From: Segatella baroniae DSM 16972 = JCM 13447
GTDB taxonomy: Bacteria; Bacteroidota; Bacteroidia; Bacteroidales; Bacteroidaceae
Assembly: GCF_000426585.1 (NCBI RefSeq)
Contig: NZ_AUFQ01000008.1
Location: 62,001 to 126,000 of the forward strand
Length of the DNA stretch: 64,000 nucleotides
Reading direction: 5' to 3'
Positions within the stretch are counted from its first letter, which is position 1, and the number at the start of each line of letters is the position of its first letter. A program made the position numbers and the translations under genes. Of the stretch, positions 44,590 to 53,296 are shown in pieces. Below the pieces are notes generated by a model that ran no database searches, was not told the DNA's origin, and saw only the letters and a list, made by a program, of their open reading frames with translations.

Positions 44590-45294
44590 ATGGAAAATCA
44601 AGTAAATGCAATGCCGAGAATCGGCGATTTAGCACCTGAATTTCAGGCAACTACAACACAAGGTGAGATCAATTTTCCCAATGACTTCAGTGGGAAATGG
44701 AAAATCTTGTTCAGCCACCCTGCAGACTTTACACCGGTTTGCACATCGGAGTTCATGACTTTTGCCTCCATGCAAGAGGAGTTTGACAGGCTCAACTGCC
44801 AGCTGGTCGGTCTTTCTGTTGACGGGCTGCACAGCCACATCGCCTGGCTCCGCATCATTCACGATAAGATTGAGTGGAAGGGCTTTAAGAATTTGGAAGT
44901 GAAATTTCCGTTGATTGTCGACATCACCATGGATGTGGCCAACCTGTATGGTATGATTCAGCCGGGCGAAGCCAGCACTGCAGCCGTGCGTGCGGTGTTC
45001 TTCATCGATCCCAGCAACAAGATCCGCACCATCATGTACTATCCGCTCTCTCTCGGACGTAACTTCGATGAAATCAAGCGTGTGCTTATCGGGCTTCAGA
45101 CTGTTGATAACTTTGGGGTGGCACTTCCTGCCGACTGGCGCCCGGGTGATGAAGTCATCGTTCCGCCAGCAGGTTCGTGCGGTGTCGCCAAATCACGTAT
45201 GGCAGGCGAAGACAAGGATATGCACTGCTACGACTGGTTCTTCTGCACTAAGAAAATCTCCAAAGAACAAGTAGAAGAGAAACTTGGCAAGTAA
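44590..45294 (+). CDS. Peroxiredoxin, 1-Cys/Prx6 type (long C-terminal form)
   Basis: A cytoplasmic thiol peroxidase of 234 residues that would reduce hydrogen peroxide and organic peroxides. The peroxidatic motif is PADFTPVCTSEF with Cys51. The body is Prx6-like (PLIVDITMDVANLYGMIQPG) and the extended C-terminal domain holds VDNFGVALPADWRPGDEVIV. Two or more Cys follow in the tail (GSCGVAKS and HCYDWFFC), as in archaeal and some bacterial enzymes that form disulfides with the C-terminal region. It has its own promoter and terminator. Its natural regulator gene appears to have decayed next door. Confidence 0.93.
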   Translation: MENQVNAMPRIGDLAPEFQATTTQGEINFPNDFSGKWKILFSHPADFTPVCTSEFMTFASMQEEFDRLNCQLVGLSVDGLHSHIAWLRIIHDKIEWKGFKNLEVKFPLIVDITMDVANLYGMIQPGEASTAAVRAVFFIDPSNKIRTIMYYPLSLGRNFDEIKRVLIGLQTVDNFGVALPADWRPGDEVIVPPAGSCGVAKSRMAGEDKDMHCYDWFFCTKKISKEQVEEKLGK

Positions 45295-45319
45295 TTGTCA
45301 GTAAAACATTTTTTCAAGG

Positions 45320-45349
45320 AAAACGGAAGCGCATGTGCTTCCGTTTTTT
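45320..45349 (+). terminator. Terminator after the peroxiredoxin gene
   Basis: AAAACGGAAGC and GCTTCCGTTTT form an 11-bp stem around GCATGT, followed by more T residues. It lies 25 nt after the stop. Confidence 0.85.
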
Positions 45350-45525
45350 ATTTGTAGTAAGTGCTATTTAAAGTTTGAACATATTGTCGGTCCTTTCAAA
45401 ATATACACCAATGACAATGGTTCTATAACGCAGCGTAGATAGTGTTTTTTTGCGTTTTTTATTGCAGAATAAATAGACGGAACAACGACATTAAATTGTA
45501 GACTATCATCGAAAAAATCAAATCC

Positions 45526-45566
45526 CATCCACAATTGACAAGCGCTTTTCCATTAATTCTACGTTT
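45526..45566 (+). repeat. Diverged direct repeat, right copy
   Basis: This is the partner of 44048-44086. The 45350-45624 gap holds nothing else that I can recognise: it is AT-rich, has no ribosome-binding site or open frame of note, and ends at the convergent mrp gene. Confidence 0.4.
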
Positions 45567-45624
45567 CAGTCACGACTTACGAACGTTTTAGAATCTTGCA
45601 AATGGACCGAGTCAATAGAAATGA

Positions 45625-46731
45625 CTACTTGATAGTCACGTCGACTATCTTCGTCGGGGCCTTTTCTTTATTACGGCGGTTAACAAATGTCACTACCGAC
45701 TGCGCCAGACTCAAGAACGCCTGACCGGTAACGGTATCTACCTTCGTAGCTGCCGGCTCACCACTATCACCGCTTTCGCAGATGCTCTGCACAATCGGAA
45801 TCTGCGCCAACAGCGGCACATTCAGCTCTTCTGCCAGTTTTTTACCTCCGTCTCGACCAAAGATATAATACTTGTTTTCGGGCAATTCGGCCGGCGTAAA
45901 GTAGGCCATGTTCTCTACCAACCCCAGGATGGGCACGTCCACCTTGTCATTCTGATACATGTCGATACCCTTGCGGGCGTCGGCCAAGGCCACCTTCTGC
46001 GGCGTGCTCACGATGACGGCACCCGTGATGGCCAGCGTCTGCAACAACGTAAGGTGGATGTCGCTCGTTCCCGGCGGCGTGTCGAGGATGAAATAGTCCA
46101 GTTCGCCCCAGTCGGCGTCGGCTATCAGCTGCTTCAGGGCCGACGTTGCCATGCCACCACGCCACAAAGTCGCCGTGTCGGGATTGACGAAGAAACCGAT
46201 ACTCAGCAGCTTCACGCCATATTTCTCTATCGGCTCGATGAGTTGTCGGCCGTCTTTCTCTATGCCGTAGGGCCGCTCGTCCTCCACACCGAACATCTTC
46301 GGCATGGACGGGCCGAAGATGTCCGTGTCGAGCAGGCCCACTTTGTAGCCCAACTTCGCCAGCGCAATGGCCAGGTTGGCCGACACCGTACTCTTGCCGA
46401 CGCCCCCCTTGCCCGAACTCACCGCAATGATGTTCTTCACGTCGGGCAGCAGTTTACCCACTTCCGGGCGCGGCTTCGACTTGTATTCCAGTTCTATCTC
46501 CACCTCTATGTCCTTGTCCACATGATAGTGGATGGCCGCTTCGGCCGCCTTGACGGTCGACTTGAGGAACGGGTCGGTCTCGCGCGGAAACAGCAAGACA
46601 ATCCTCACCTTCATGCCGTCAATGCTCGGCGTGTCGGCCAGCATGTCGCTCTCGATCAGATTCTTCTTCGTTCCGGGATAGACCACCGTCGCCAAGGCGT
46701 CGGTTATCAGTTTTGGATATAATGTCTTCAT
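45625..46731 (-). CDS. mrp: Mrp/NBP35-type iron-sulfur cluster carrier ATPase
   Basis: The 368-residue protein combines an N-terminal MIP18-like domain (residues 1-85) with a P-loop ATPase domain. The deviant Walker A motif is SSGKGGVGKST (residues 105-115). The DIFGPSMPKMFG, DWGELDYFILDTPPGTSDIH and CPHC-region equivalents follow; here the C-terminal Cys pair is not evident, since the segment reads NMAYFTPAELPENKYYIFGR. Mrp proteins bind and transfer Fe-S clusters in the cytoplasm. The apparent lack of the CxxC pair is common in some Bacteroidetes members as far as I know, but deserves a check. It follows trmB by 76 nt. Confidence 0.9.
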   Translation of the reverse strand: MKTLYPKLITDALATVVYPGTKKNLIESDMLADTPSIDGMKVRIVLLFPRETDPFLKSTVKAAEAAIHYHVDKDIEVEIELEYKSKPRPEVGKLLPDVKNIIAVSSGKGGVGKSTVSANLAIALAKLGYKVGLLDTDIFGPSMPKMFGVEDERPYGIEKDGRQLIEPIEKYGVKLLSIGFFVNPDTATLWRGGMATSALKQLIADADWGELDYFILDTPPGTSDIHLTLLQTLAITGAVIVSTPQKVALADARKGIDMYQNDKVDVPILGLVENMAYFTPAELPENKYYIFGRDGGKKLAEELNVPLLAQIPIVQSICESGDSGEPAATKVDTVTGQAFLSLAQSVVTFVNRRNKEKAPTKIVDVTIK

Positions 46732-46807
46732 ATTTTCTGATGATTATAAATAATGTATATAGATGTCTCAAAGGGCATTTTCCAAATCAAGCCCCAGTCA
46801 CCGGCGG

Positions 46808-47578
46808 CTACTTCGCCGTGTCCCGGCTGCTTCGCTTGGGCCGATGATAGCTGCGGTAGTCGTCAACCGGAATCTCCACGTCGGGTTCCTGCAACTCACC
46901 GGCGCGCGGCAGGCGGAACTTTTGATACTTGATGTTCAGTCCCCGCTCTATCCACATGCGCTCATAATAGGTCTGGATGGACAGTATCTTGCGCGTTTCG
47001 GCGTCAATTCCCTCGGTGTGGTAAAGGTCTTCCGTGCGGAAGAGCACCGGCAGACGGTTCAAGTCGGTCATCAACCGCGTGTAGGTGAAGAGGAAGTTGG
47101 AGTCCGTCTTCACGTGGACAATGCCGCCGTCCACCAAGAACTTGCGATAACGGTTCATGAAAAAGGTGGACGTGAGCCGCTTGTGGGCGTTCTTCATCTG
47201 CGGATCGGAGAAGGTGAGCCACAGTTCCTGCACCTCGTCGGTGTCGAAGAAGCGGTCTATGATCTCAATGCTCGTGCGCAGGAAAGCCACGTTCTGCTGT
47301 CCTTCCTCCAGCGCCTTCTTGGCCCCCGTCCACATGCGGGCGCCCTTGATGTCCACGCCGATGAAGTTCATCTCGGGATAGAGTCTGGCCAGTTCCACCG
47401 TATATTCGCCCTTGCCGCACCCCAGTTCCAGCACGATGGGATGGTTGTTCCCGAAATATTGCTCGTGCCAGTGCCCCTTCATGTCGAACGGAACGTTGTC
47501 GATGACGGAGAACGGATATTGAAACACATTCTCGAAAGTCTCCATTTCGGCAAACTTTGCCAGCTTTCCTTTTCCCAT
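46808..47578 (-). CDS. trmB: tRNA (guanine-N7)-methyltransferase
   Basis: This enzyme makes 7-methylguanosine at position 46 of tRNA using S-adenosylmethionine. The 256-residue product has the methyl-donor site [20 protein letters not shown], then [20 protein letters not shown] and the signature [20 protein letters not shown], corresponding to the family's FPDPWPKxRHxKRR motif in the Bacteroidetes version. The start at 47578 (MGKGKLAKF) fits the family; the frame is open 17 codons further upstream. The next gene downstream is mrp. Confidence 0.93.
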   Translation of the reverse strand: MGKGKLAKFAEMETFENVFQYPFSVIDNVPFDMKGHWHEQYFGNNHPIVLELGCGKGEYTVELARLYPEMNFIGVDIKGARMWTGAKKALEEGQQNVAFLRTSIEIIDRFFDTDEVQELWLTFSDPQMKNAHKRLTSTFFMNRYRKFLVDGGIVHVKTDSNFLFTYTRLMTDLNRLPVLFRTEDLYHTEGIDAETRKILSIQTYYERMWIERGLNIKYQKFRLPRAGELQEPDVEIPVDDYRSYHRPKRSSRDTAK

Positions 47579-47631
47579 ATAACGCTTTGATTTTAGGCTA
47601 CAAAGGTAGCGATAAAATTGGAAAGGCACAA

Positions 47632-47662
47632 ATAAAGCCCGCCGATAGCTTACCGACGGGCT
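47632..47662 (-). terminator. Terminator after ilvE
   Basis: Leftward, AGCCCGTCGGTA and TATCGGCGGGCT form a 12-bp stem, two pairs being G-U, around a 3-nt loop. TTTATTTG follows. It lies 24 nt beyond the ilvE stop. Confidence 0.75.
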
Positions 47663-47685
47663 GTAAATGGATGTTGATTACAAGT

Positions 47686-48702
47686 CTATTCTATCACGAC
47701 GGTAGTCCAGCCGTGCTTGTCTTCGATGGTGCCATACTGTATTCCACGCAGCGTCTCGTAGAGTTTGGTCGACCACGGGCCGGGCTTTTCGCCGAAATGA
47801 TACACCTTTCCCGTGTCGAGGTCGTCCAGCTGGGAGATGGGCGAGATGACGGCAGCCGTGCCGCAGGCCCCCGCTTCCTCGAATGTTCCAAGCTCCTCTT
47901 CGGGTATCGGACGGCGTTCCACCTTCAGTCCGAGGTCTTCCGCTATCTGCATCAGGCTCTTGTTGGTGATGGAAGGCAGGATGGAAGTGCTCTTCGGGGT
48001 CACGTATGTATTGTTCTTGATACCGAAGAAGTTGGCTGCTCCGCACTCATCCACGTACTTCTTTTCCTTCGAGTCCAGGTAGAACTCACTGCTGTAGCCC
48101 TTCTCGGCCACAACGGTGTGGGGCTTCATGGAGGCCGCGTAGTTGCCACCCACCTTGTAAGTGCCGGTTCCAAGCGGTGCGGCACGGTCGTAATCGCGGA
48201 TGATGGCGTACTTGTTGCAGGCAAAACCACCCTTGAAATAGGGGCCTACGGGCGTGACGAAGATGAGGAAGCAATATTCCTTGGCGGGATGAACACCCAC
48301 TTGCGCGCTCGTTCCGATGAGCAGCGGGCGTATATAGAGCGTGGCGCCGCTCTCGTAAGTGGGCACATACTCTTGGTTGAGCCGCACCACTTTCTTGACC
48401 ATTTCGGTGAAAAGGTCGGTCGGCACCTCGGGCATGACGATACCGCGGCAGGTGCTTTGCAGGCGGGCCGCGTTCTCATCGACACGGAATATGCGCACCT
48501 TGCCGTCGGGACAGCGATATGCTTTCAGCCCTTCGAAAGCCTCCTGGCCGTAATGCAGACAGGTCGCGGCCATGTGCAACTTCAGATACTCGTCGGAACA
48601 TACTTCGATTTCGCCCCACTTGCCGTCCTTGTAATAGCAGCGAACATTGTAATCGGTCGACATATAACCGAATGACAGACTAGCCCAATCCAGATTTTTC
48701 AT
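47686..48702 (-). CDS. ilvE: Branched-chain amino acid aminotransferase
   Basis: A cytoplasmic fold-type IV PLP enzyme for the last step of leucine, isoleucine and valine synthesis and the first of their breakdown. The 338-residue protein has the substrate region HYGQEAFEGLKAY, the PLP-lysine region GTYKVGGNYAASMKPH and the cofactor-binding VDECGAANFFGIKNN. EEAGACGTAAVISPIS near the C-terminus and the length match the eukaryote-like class of IlvE. The ATG at 48702 is chosen over the extended frame. It stands alone with its own terminator. Confidence 0.95.
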   Translation of the reverse strand: MKNLDWASLSFGYMSTDYNVRCYYKDGKWGEIEVCSDEYLKLHMAATCLHYGQEAFEGLKAYRCPDGKVRIFRVDENAARLQSTCRGIVMPEVPTDLFTEMVKKVVRLNQEYVPTYESGATLYIRPLLIGTSAQVGVHPAKEYCFLIFVTPVGPYFKGGFACNKYAIIRDYDRAAPLGTGTYKVGGNYAASMKPHTVVAEKGYSSEFYLDSKEKKYVDECGAANFFGIKNNTYVTPKSTSILPSITNKSLMQIAEDLGLKVERRPIPEEELGTFEEAGACGTAAVISPISQLDDLDTGKVYHFGEKPGPWSTKLYETLRGIQYGTIEDKHGWTTVVIE

Positions 48703-48821
48703 AACACTACAGTTTATTAGTTCTACGTTTACTCCACGCAAAAGTACGAATAATAAAGGTCATTCGCAACCTTTTGCACAGCTAATTCGTTTCAATGCAG
48801 GGCTTCCGCCGTGCTTTCGGC

Positions 48822-49022
48822 TCACGTCCGGTTGCCGTCGAGAATCTTCTTGACCTCCTGGTCGGCCTTGGTCAGCCTGTCCCGACACAGCTTGAGCAGC
48901 TTCTGCGCCTTCTTGAGCCGGTCGCCCATGACGTCGATGTCAAGCTCGTTGTTCTCCATTTGCTCCACAATGCGCTCCAACTCCCTCACGGCGTCTTCGT
49001 ATTTGATTTCTTCCTTTGCCAT
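48822..49022 (-). CDS. xseB: Exodeoxyribonuclease VII small subunit
   Basis: The 66-residue helical protein includes YEDAVRELERIVEQMENNEL and LKKAQKLLKLCRDRL, the XseB helical hairpin. It binds XseA to form the single-strand-specific nuclease that degrades DNA to oligonucleotides. It follows xseA by 5 nt. Confidence 0.93.
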   Translation of the reverse strand: MAKEEIKYEDAVRELERIVEQMENNELDIDVMGDRLKKAQKLLKLCRDRLTKADQEVKKILDGNRT

Positions 49023-49027
49023 ATTCC

Positions 49028-50323
49028 TTATTTGATGATTGATTTCACACTACCTTTTTCCAGTCTCGTCACGATTTCGTCGCCCTTGCTCAGCTGCCCG
49101 GCGTCTCTCACCACGCTGCCCTTGCAGGTCGTAATGCTGTAGCCGCGCTTGAGCAAAAGGGCGGGGTCGAGGGCCACGGCCCGCTGTTGCAGCAGCCGCA
49201 GCCGATATTCCTCACGCTCCAACCGACGCGCCGCAGCCGGGCGCAACCGCCTCTCCAGCAGTTCAAGCCGGTGTCCGTCCTGTGCCAATCGGGTGCCCAC
49301 GGCCGTGGTCATGGCCTGGAACAGCCTGTGCAACTTGGCTTCCTGGCGTTCCCGAAACAGTGAGAAGACGATGGGCAACTTCTCTCCCAGCCGCTGCAGT
49401 CGCAAGCGCTCCACCTCCATGCGGCGGTCGACGGCCGCGACAAGTCGCTCCTGTGCCTCCGTCACCCGCCCATAGACAGCCGACAGATGGTCGACGAGCA
49501 AGGCCGCGGCGGCCGTCGGCGTCTTCACGCTGCGGAACGCCACCAGGTCGAGAACGCTCTGGTCGCGCTCATGCCCTATGCCCGTGATGACAGGAAGTGG
49601 GAAGTTGGCCACGTTCTCGGCCAGTTCCAGCGTATCGAAACCACTCAAATCGCTCGTCGCGCCGCCCCCCCGGATGATGACCACGACGTCGAACTCGTCC
49701 GCACGGAGGTTGATTTCATTCAGCGCGCGGATGACGCTGGCACTGACGGCCTCGCCCTGCATCGTGGCAGGAAACAAGGAAGGAGCGAACCACAAGCCGT
49801 CTTCGTTGGCGGACAGCTGGTGGCAGAAGTCGCCATAACCGGCCGCGTTGGCACTCGAAATGACGGCCACGCGCTGCGCAAACATCGGCAACGAGAGTTC
49901 TTTCTGTAACTCGAACACGCCTTCGGCTTTGAGTTGGCGGATGATTTCCTGCCGGCGGCGGGCCATGTCGCCCATGGTGAACTCGGGGTTGATGTCGTTC
50001 ACGATCCACGAGAAGCCGTAAGCCTCGTGAAAATCGGCCGTCACCTTCAGCAACACCTTCATCCCGGGCCGCATCGGCCGGCCGGTGACGCGCTCGAAGT
50101 GCTGCCTCACGAACATCCACGTGTTCTTCCAACACTTGGCCGAGGCCTTGGCGACGGGCGTGTTGCCGTATTCGTCCTTCTCGACGAGTTCCATATAGCA
50201 GTGGCCGCGCACCTCGCGCAGCTCCGACAGTTCGGCTTCCACCCAATACGCGTCGGGCATGGTCAGCGCAATCGACTGTCTCACCAGGCTGTTCAGCTCA
50301 TAGAGCGTCAGACTTTGCTTCAT
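49028..50323 (-). CDS. xseA: Exodeoxyribonuclease VII large subunit
   Basis: The catalytic subunit, 431 residues. An N-terminal OB-fold (YWVEAELSELREVRGHCYME, FSWIVNDINPEFTMGDMARR) is followed by the nuclease domain (VAVISSANAAGYGDF, VVVIIRGGGATSDLSGFDTL, VITGIGHERDQSVLDLVAFR, VKTPTAAAALLVDHL). A long coiled coil follows, and GYSITTCKGSVVRDAGQL is the C-terminal beta tail. The start at 50323 matches the family; the upstream frame lies in the protease gene. It is one base after the stop of the protease gene. Confidence 0.95.
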   Translation of the reverse strand: MKQSLTLYELNSLVRQSIALTMPDAYWVEAELSELREVRGHCYMELVEKDEYGNTPVAKASAKCWKNTWMFVRQHFERVTGRPMRPGMKVLLKVTADFHEAYGFSWIVNDINPEFTMGDMARRRQEIIRQLKAEGVFELQKELSLPMFAQRVAVISSANAAGYGDFCHQLSANEDGLWFAPSLFPATMQGEAVSASVIRALNEINLRADEFDVVVIIRGGGATSDLSGFDTLELAENVANFPLPVITGIGHERDQSVLDLVAFRSVKTPTAAAALLVDHLSAVYGRVTEAQERLVAAVDRRMEVERLRLQRLGEKLPIVFSLFRERQEAKLHRLFQAMTTAVGTRLAQDGHRLELLERRLRPAAARRLEREEYRLRLLQQRAVALDPALLLKRGYSITTCKGSVVRDAGQLSKGDEIVTRLEKGSVKSIIK

Positions 50324-50324
50324 G

Positions 50325-51731
50325 TCAGTTGTTTTGTTTCTTGCCCAATGAATAAGCCTTCCAGAAGTCTGGCAGGCCATAACCGAACACATTGTCGGGA
50401 TGGGCCGCGTTGTTGCCGCTCCGCCGCACCAGTTCGATGATTTCGCGGGCCGTCTTTTCGGGTAATGCCTGCCACAGACAGGCTGCCAGTCCCGCGATGA
50501 GCGGGGCCGAAAACGACGTTCCTATATCGTTGACGATGGTTCCCCGTCCCGAAACGATGGCTGTGGGACTGCCATAGGCCACCACGTCGGGCTTCACGCG
50601 GCCGTCGGCCGTGGGGCCCACCGAACTGAAAGCTGCGTTCAATCCGTTGGGACTGACGGCCCCAACGGTCAGTATGTCGTCGGCATCGGCAGGCACGTTG
50701 ATCTTCTTCCAGGTACCCATGCCGTCGTTGCCGGCACTGTTCACCAGCACGATTCCTTTGCCGGCCAGCAGCGAAGCCATGCGGGAGATGAGTGCCTTGT
50801 GCCCCGTGAGGTCGGCATAGCGGTAACTTGTCGCCGCGTCGTCATAGGCATGATAGCCCAATGACGAATTGATGACGTCCACACCGGCCGAGTCGGCAAA
50901 CTCAACCGCTTCGCTCCAGAAGTCTTCTTCCGACAGACTTTCGGTCTGCTGGGCCTCACAGCGCAGCAGCATGTAGGAGGCCTGGGGGGCCGATCCCACG
51001 TAAACGTCGGGCTGGTCGACGGCCATCACCGACAGCACCTTGGTGCCGTGCTCCATCTCCTGAAAGATGTTGGTCGACCGGGGCACCACGAAGTCGTGCA
51101 GTCCGACGAGCTTCAGCCCGTGGAAGGCCGGTATCCTGTCCACATTCATGAAGCCGGCGTCGAGCACGGCGATAACCATGCCCCGGCCACGATAGCCCGC
51201 GTCGTGCAGCCGAATGCCGTTCAAGCTGCCTATCTGGTCGCGCGTAATGCCGTAAGGATGGTGTTGAAGGGTGTCCCAAGCCTGAAATTCCTTGCGGAAA
51301 GAGGCTCTGACGGACGATTCATACTGCTTGGGCGAGGAGAAGACGAGCTTCACCTCGGTGACGAACGGCAGCTTCTCCACCCGCGCCATCAGTGCCGGTC
51401 TGTCGCATCTGACGAGCAACGAGTTGTTCCATTTGCTCTTTCCGACCACCGAAACGCCCTTGGTGGCCACGGCGTCGATATACTTTTGGGAAACGGGGAG
51501 GTCGGTGGAGTCGACGGCGATGCGTTGGCGCCGACGCCGTTCCAGCGCGCGCGGCGACAGAAAGGCCTCGGGATGGTCTGTCGAAAAGCCTGTTTCGGCC
51601 TTGTCGCGCAGCACGACTCTGTACAGAAAGCACTTGCCGCCGGGGAATGCCGACAGGTGGGAATGCTCTCCTTGGGCCGAAACCATGAGGACGGAAAGGC
51701 TGAAAACAAAAGAAAGCAACAGCTTGTTCAT
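50325..51731 (-). CDS. Secreted subtilisin-family serine protease (S8)
   Basis: The 468-residue protein has a signal peptide (MNKLLLSFVFSLSVLMVSAQ). A propeptide-like region (about 21-160) contains KAETGFSTDHPEAFLSPRAL and an Arg cluster. The catalytic domain follows, with the triad Asp191 (IAVLDAGF), His228 (MEHGTKV) and Ser406 (GTSFSAPL), plus the oxyanion Asn335 (NSAGND). It ends soon after the domain and no type IX tail is evident, so it may stay periplasmic or lipid-free at the membrane. It is transcribed with xseA and xseB, an unusual partner set with no obvious functional link. Confidence 0.92.
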   Translation of the reverse strand: MNKLLLSFVFSLSVLMVSAQGEHSHLSAFPGGKCFLYRVVLRDKAETGFSTDHPEAFLSPRALERRRRQRIAVDSTDLPVSQKYIDAVATKGVSVVGKSKWNNSLLVRCDRPALMARVEKLPFVTEVKLVFSSPKQYESSVRASFRKEFQAWDTLQHHPYGITRDQIGSLNGIRLHDAGYRGRGMVIAVLDAGFMNVDRIPAFHGLKLVGLHDFVVPRSTNIFQEMEHGTKVLSVMAVDQPDVYVGSAPQASYMLLRCEAQQTESLSEEDFWSEAVEFADSAGVDVINSSLGYHAYDDAATSYRYADLTGHKALISRMASLLAGKGIVLVNSAGNDGMGTWKKINVPADADDILTVGAVSPNGLNAAFSSVGPTADGRVKPDVVAYGSPTAIVSGRGTIVNDIGTSFSAPLIAGLAACLWQALPEKTAREIIELVRRSGNNAAHPDNVFGYGLPDFWKAYSLGKKQNN

Positions 51732-51788
51732 TCGGGAAGGCTACTTTTATAAATAGCAGAAAAGGTCAGAAGCATTCTATCTATAGCC

Positions 51789-52283
51789 CTATTCTGGTTT
51801 GTCTTTGAGGGTGTTCACCACTTGGTTGAACACTTCCACAATCTCATGAAGCTTGGGATTTGTCAGCTGTACGATAATGGCCGCAAAGTTTTCGATACCG
51901 TCTGCTTCCATTTGCACTGTGTCAAAATAGTAAAGATGTCTGTTGGCGTATTCTCTAAACCACCTGACAAACAGCCTATTGCGTGACGCTTGTTTCCCAT
52001 CTCCTGTTTCACATAAATACAGAAGTATCTCCGGATTTGCCTTGAAGAAATCTTCTATAATGCAGAAAATGGTTTCTCGCAACTTGGAATCATTGGGAGA
52101 AGGGGTGTGATTCTCATTTGCGATAATCAATTGGTAAGCGTCTGTCTCCCAAATGGTGTCGTCATCCATGAAACCAATCTTGTAAATGGCTCCATACTTC
52201 GTGCGAAAATAATAATAATCAGCCACATTCCAAACAGAATATGGCGCATTGAGATTGATTGCGGAAATATCAAGGGGATTCAT
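51789..52283 (-). CDS. DUF6169-like protein of unknown function
   Basis: The 164-residue soluble protein contains VADYYYFRTKYGAIYKIGFM near the N-terminus, then a helix-rich part (LRETIFCIIEDFFKANPEIL) and YLCETGDGKQASRNRLFVRW. This pattern recalls DUF6169 of Bacteroidetes, a recognition from memory. Its ATG overlaps the stop of a 48-codon gene by 4 nt. The composition is AT-richer than the protease operon nearby. No enzyme motif is visible. Confidence 0.65.
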   Translation of the reverse strand: MNPLDISAINLNAPYSVWNVADYYYFRTKYGAIYKIGFMDDDTIWETDAYQLIIANENHTPSPNDSKLRETIFCIIEDFFKANPEILLYLCETGDGKQASRNRLFVRWFREYANRHLYYFDTVQMEADGIENFAAIIVQLTNPKLHEIVEVFNQVVNTLKDKPE

Positions 52284-52426
52284 AATGCGCTTTTCAGTTC
52301 CGCTCCACGCTTACGCATATCGGCAAACTCCCTTTGAGCTTGTTCCTCAAATCTTTTCTTTCGCTCTATTGCACGCCTGAAACCAGCAATGAGTTCGTCT
52401 CTTGTTTTTTCCTTGAAGCTAATCAT
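52280..52426 (-). CDS. Small charged protein paired with the DUF6169 gene
   Basis: A 48-residue frame reading MISFKEKTRDELIAGFRRAI, ERKKRFEEQAQREFADMRKR and GAELKSAL. It is one long, strongly basic/acidic amphipathic helix. Its TGA overlaps the DUF6169 ATG (ATGA), which is strong evidence for translation. I do not recognise it. The two-gene arrangement, a short helical protein followed by a protein of about 160 residues, resembles toxin-antitoxin and other partner pairs, but no known toxin fold is visible. Confidence 0.65.
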   Translation of the reverse strand: MISFKEKTRDELIAGFRRAIERKKRFEEQAQREFADMRKRGAELKSAL

Positions 52427-52569
52427 ATATCATTCTACCTGTTGATACTGCAAATATAGTTCTTCGTATTGAGATTTGCAAGGGAATAAAAGAAAAAGCA
52501 CCAAATGAAAGCTCAAATGGTGCTTTAGGCCCATTGTCTCACCGACAAATGCCCATGGTGGCTTGCCGT

Positions 52570-52665
52570 CGCTGCCCTTTTGCCTTGTAAAAGCATAGCG
52601 GTCACCGGCTCAAAGGGCTGCTTTTGCAAGCTGGAAGCTGTGCTTTTGCAACGCCATTGGCCAAC
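52570..52665. repeat. Dispersed intergenic repeat, copy 4
   Basis: CGCTGCCCTTTTGCCTTGTA followed by AAAG, then GGGCTGCTTTTGCAAGC and GAAGCTGTGCTTTTGCAACG, follow the pattern seen near 2.08 and 32.1 kb. The 52427-52700 gap contains nothing else that I recognise. Confidence 0.5.
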
Positions 52666-52700
52666 TTTTGGAAGCGAACGGACAAATAATGGCGAAAATG

Positions 52701-52732
52701 TTTGGGCAAGACAAAAAGAAACCGTACATTTG
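52701..52732 (+). promoter_or_regulatory. ssrA promoter
   Basis: TTTG (52701-52704) and TACATTTG (52725-52732) are 20 nt apart, a good Bacteroidetes promoter. Transcription would begin about 65 nt before the mature 5' end of the tmRNA. Confidence 0.7.
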
Positions 52733-52802
52733 CGGCGTCATCTCTGCTTGGGGATGACGGGAAGGCAGGCGTCGGCATGACGGCCTGCGGCCATCTTCAC
52801 TT

Positions 52803-53199
52803 GGGGTTGACATGGATTTGACGGCGAGATGAAATGGTATGTAAGCATGCGGAGCCTCGTTGGCTATCTCCTTAAACGAAGTGAACAAAAGATTAATTGG
52901 CGAAAACAATTACGCTCTCGCTGCCTAATCGAAGCATAGTAGATTACTGGCTTTATCGCGTCACCAGGTGATGCGACGAGACATCGCTCCAAGGATGTTG
53001 TTCCGAATCTGAGGATTCAGCGGTGCAGGTAAATCGGAAATAGCGTGAGTATGCCTCGCTGCTCTCGTGAAAGTTTAGAGGATAAGGCTTCAGTTGGTGG
53101 TCTGGGTCTTGCTGAAGCTCGACAATGAAGGCCGGAATAAGCATGTAGAAAGCATATGGTTTCCTTGTGCGGACGTGGGTTCGAATCCCACCAGCTCCA
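52803..53199 (+). ncRNA. ssrA: Transfer-messenger RNA (tmRNA)
   Basis: tmRNA rescues stalled ribosomes and tags unfinished proteins for proteolysis. The 5' end GGGGTTG pairs with CAGCTCC at 53192-53198 to form the tRNA-like acceptor stem. A complete T arm is visible (stem GTGGG/CCCAC around TTCGAAT, 53175-53191). A reading frame at 52899-52928 encodes GENNYALAA and a TAA stop, the known Bacteroidetes tag, to be read after the alanine carried by the RNA. Between the tag and the 3' half are pseudoknot-rich segments. The CCA tail is not encoded (the genome reads CATT after the discriminator A). Total length about 397 nt fits the family. Confidence 0.95.
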
Positions 53200-53296
53200 C
53201 ATTATTTAGTACTCTGAACAAGAGATTGCAAGAAATTAAATACTGAAAAGAGAATGGTTTAAGCCGTGGCTCAGGCAGAATTTCTTGGAGAAACAA

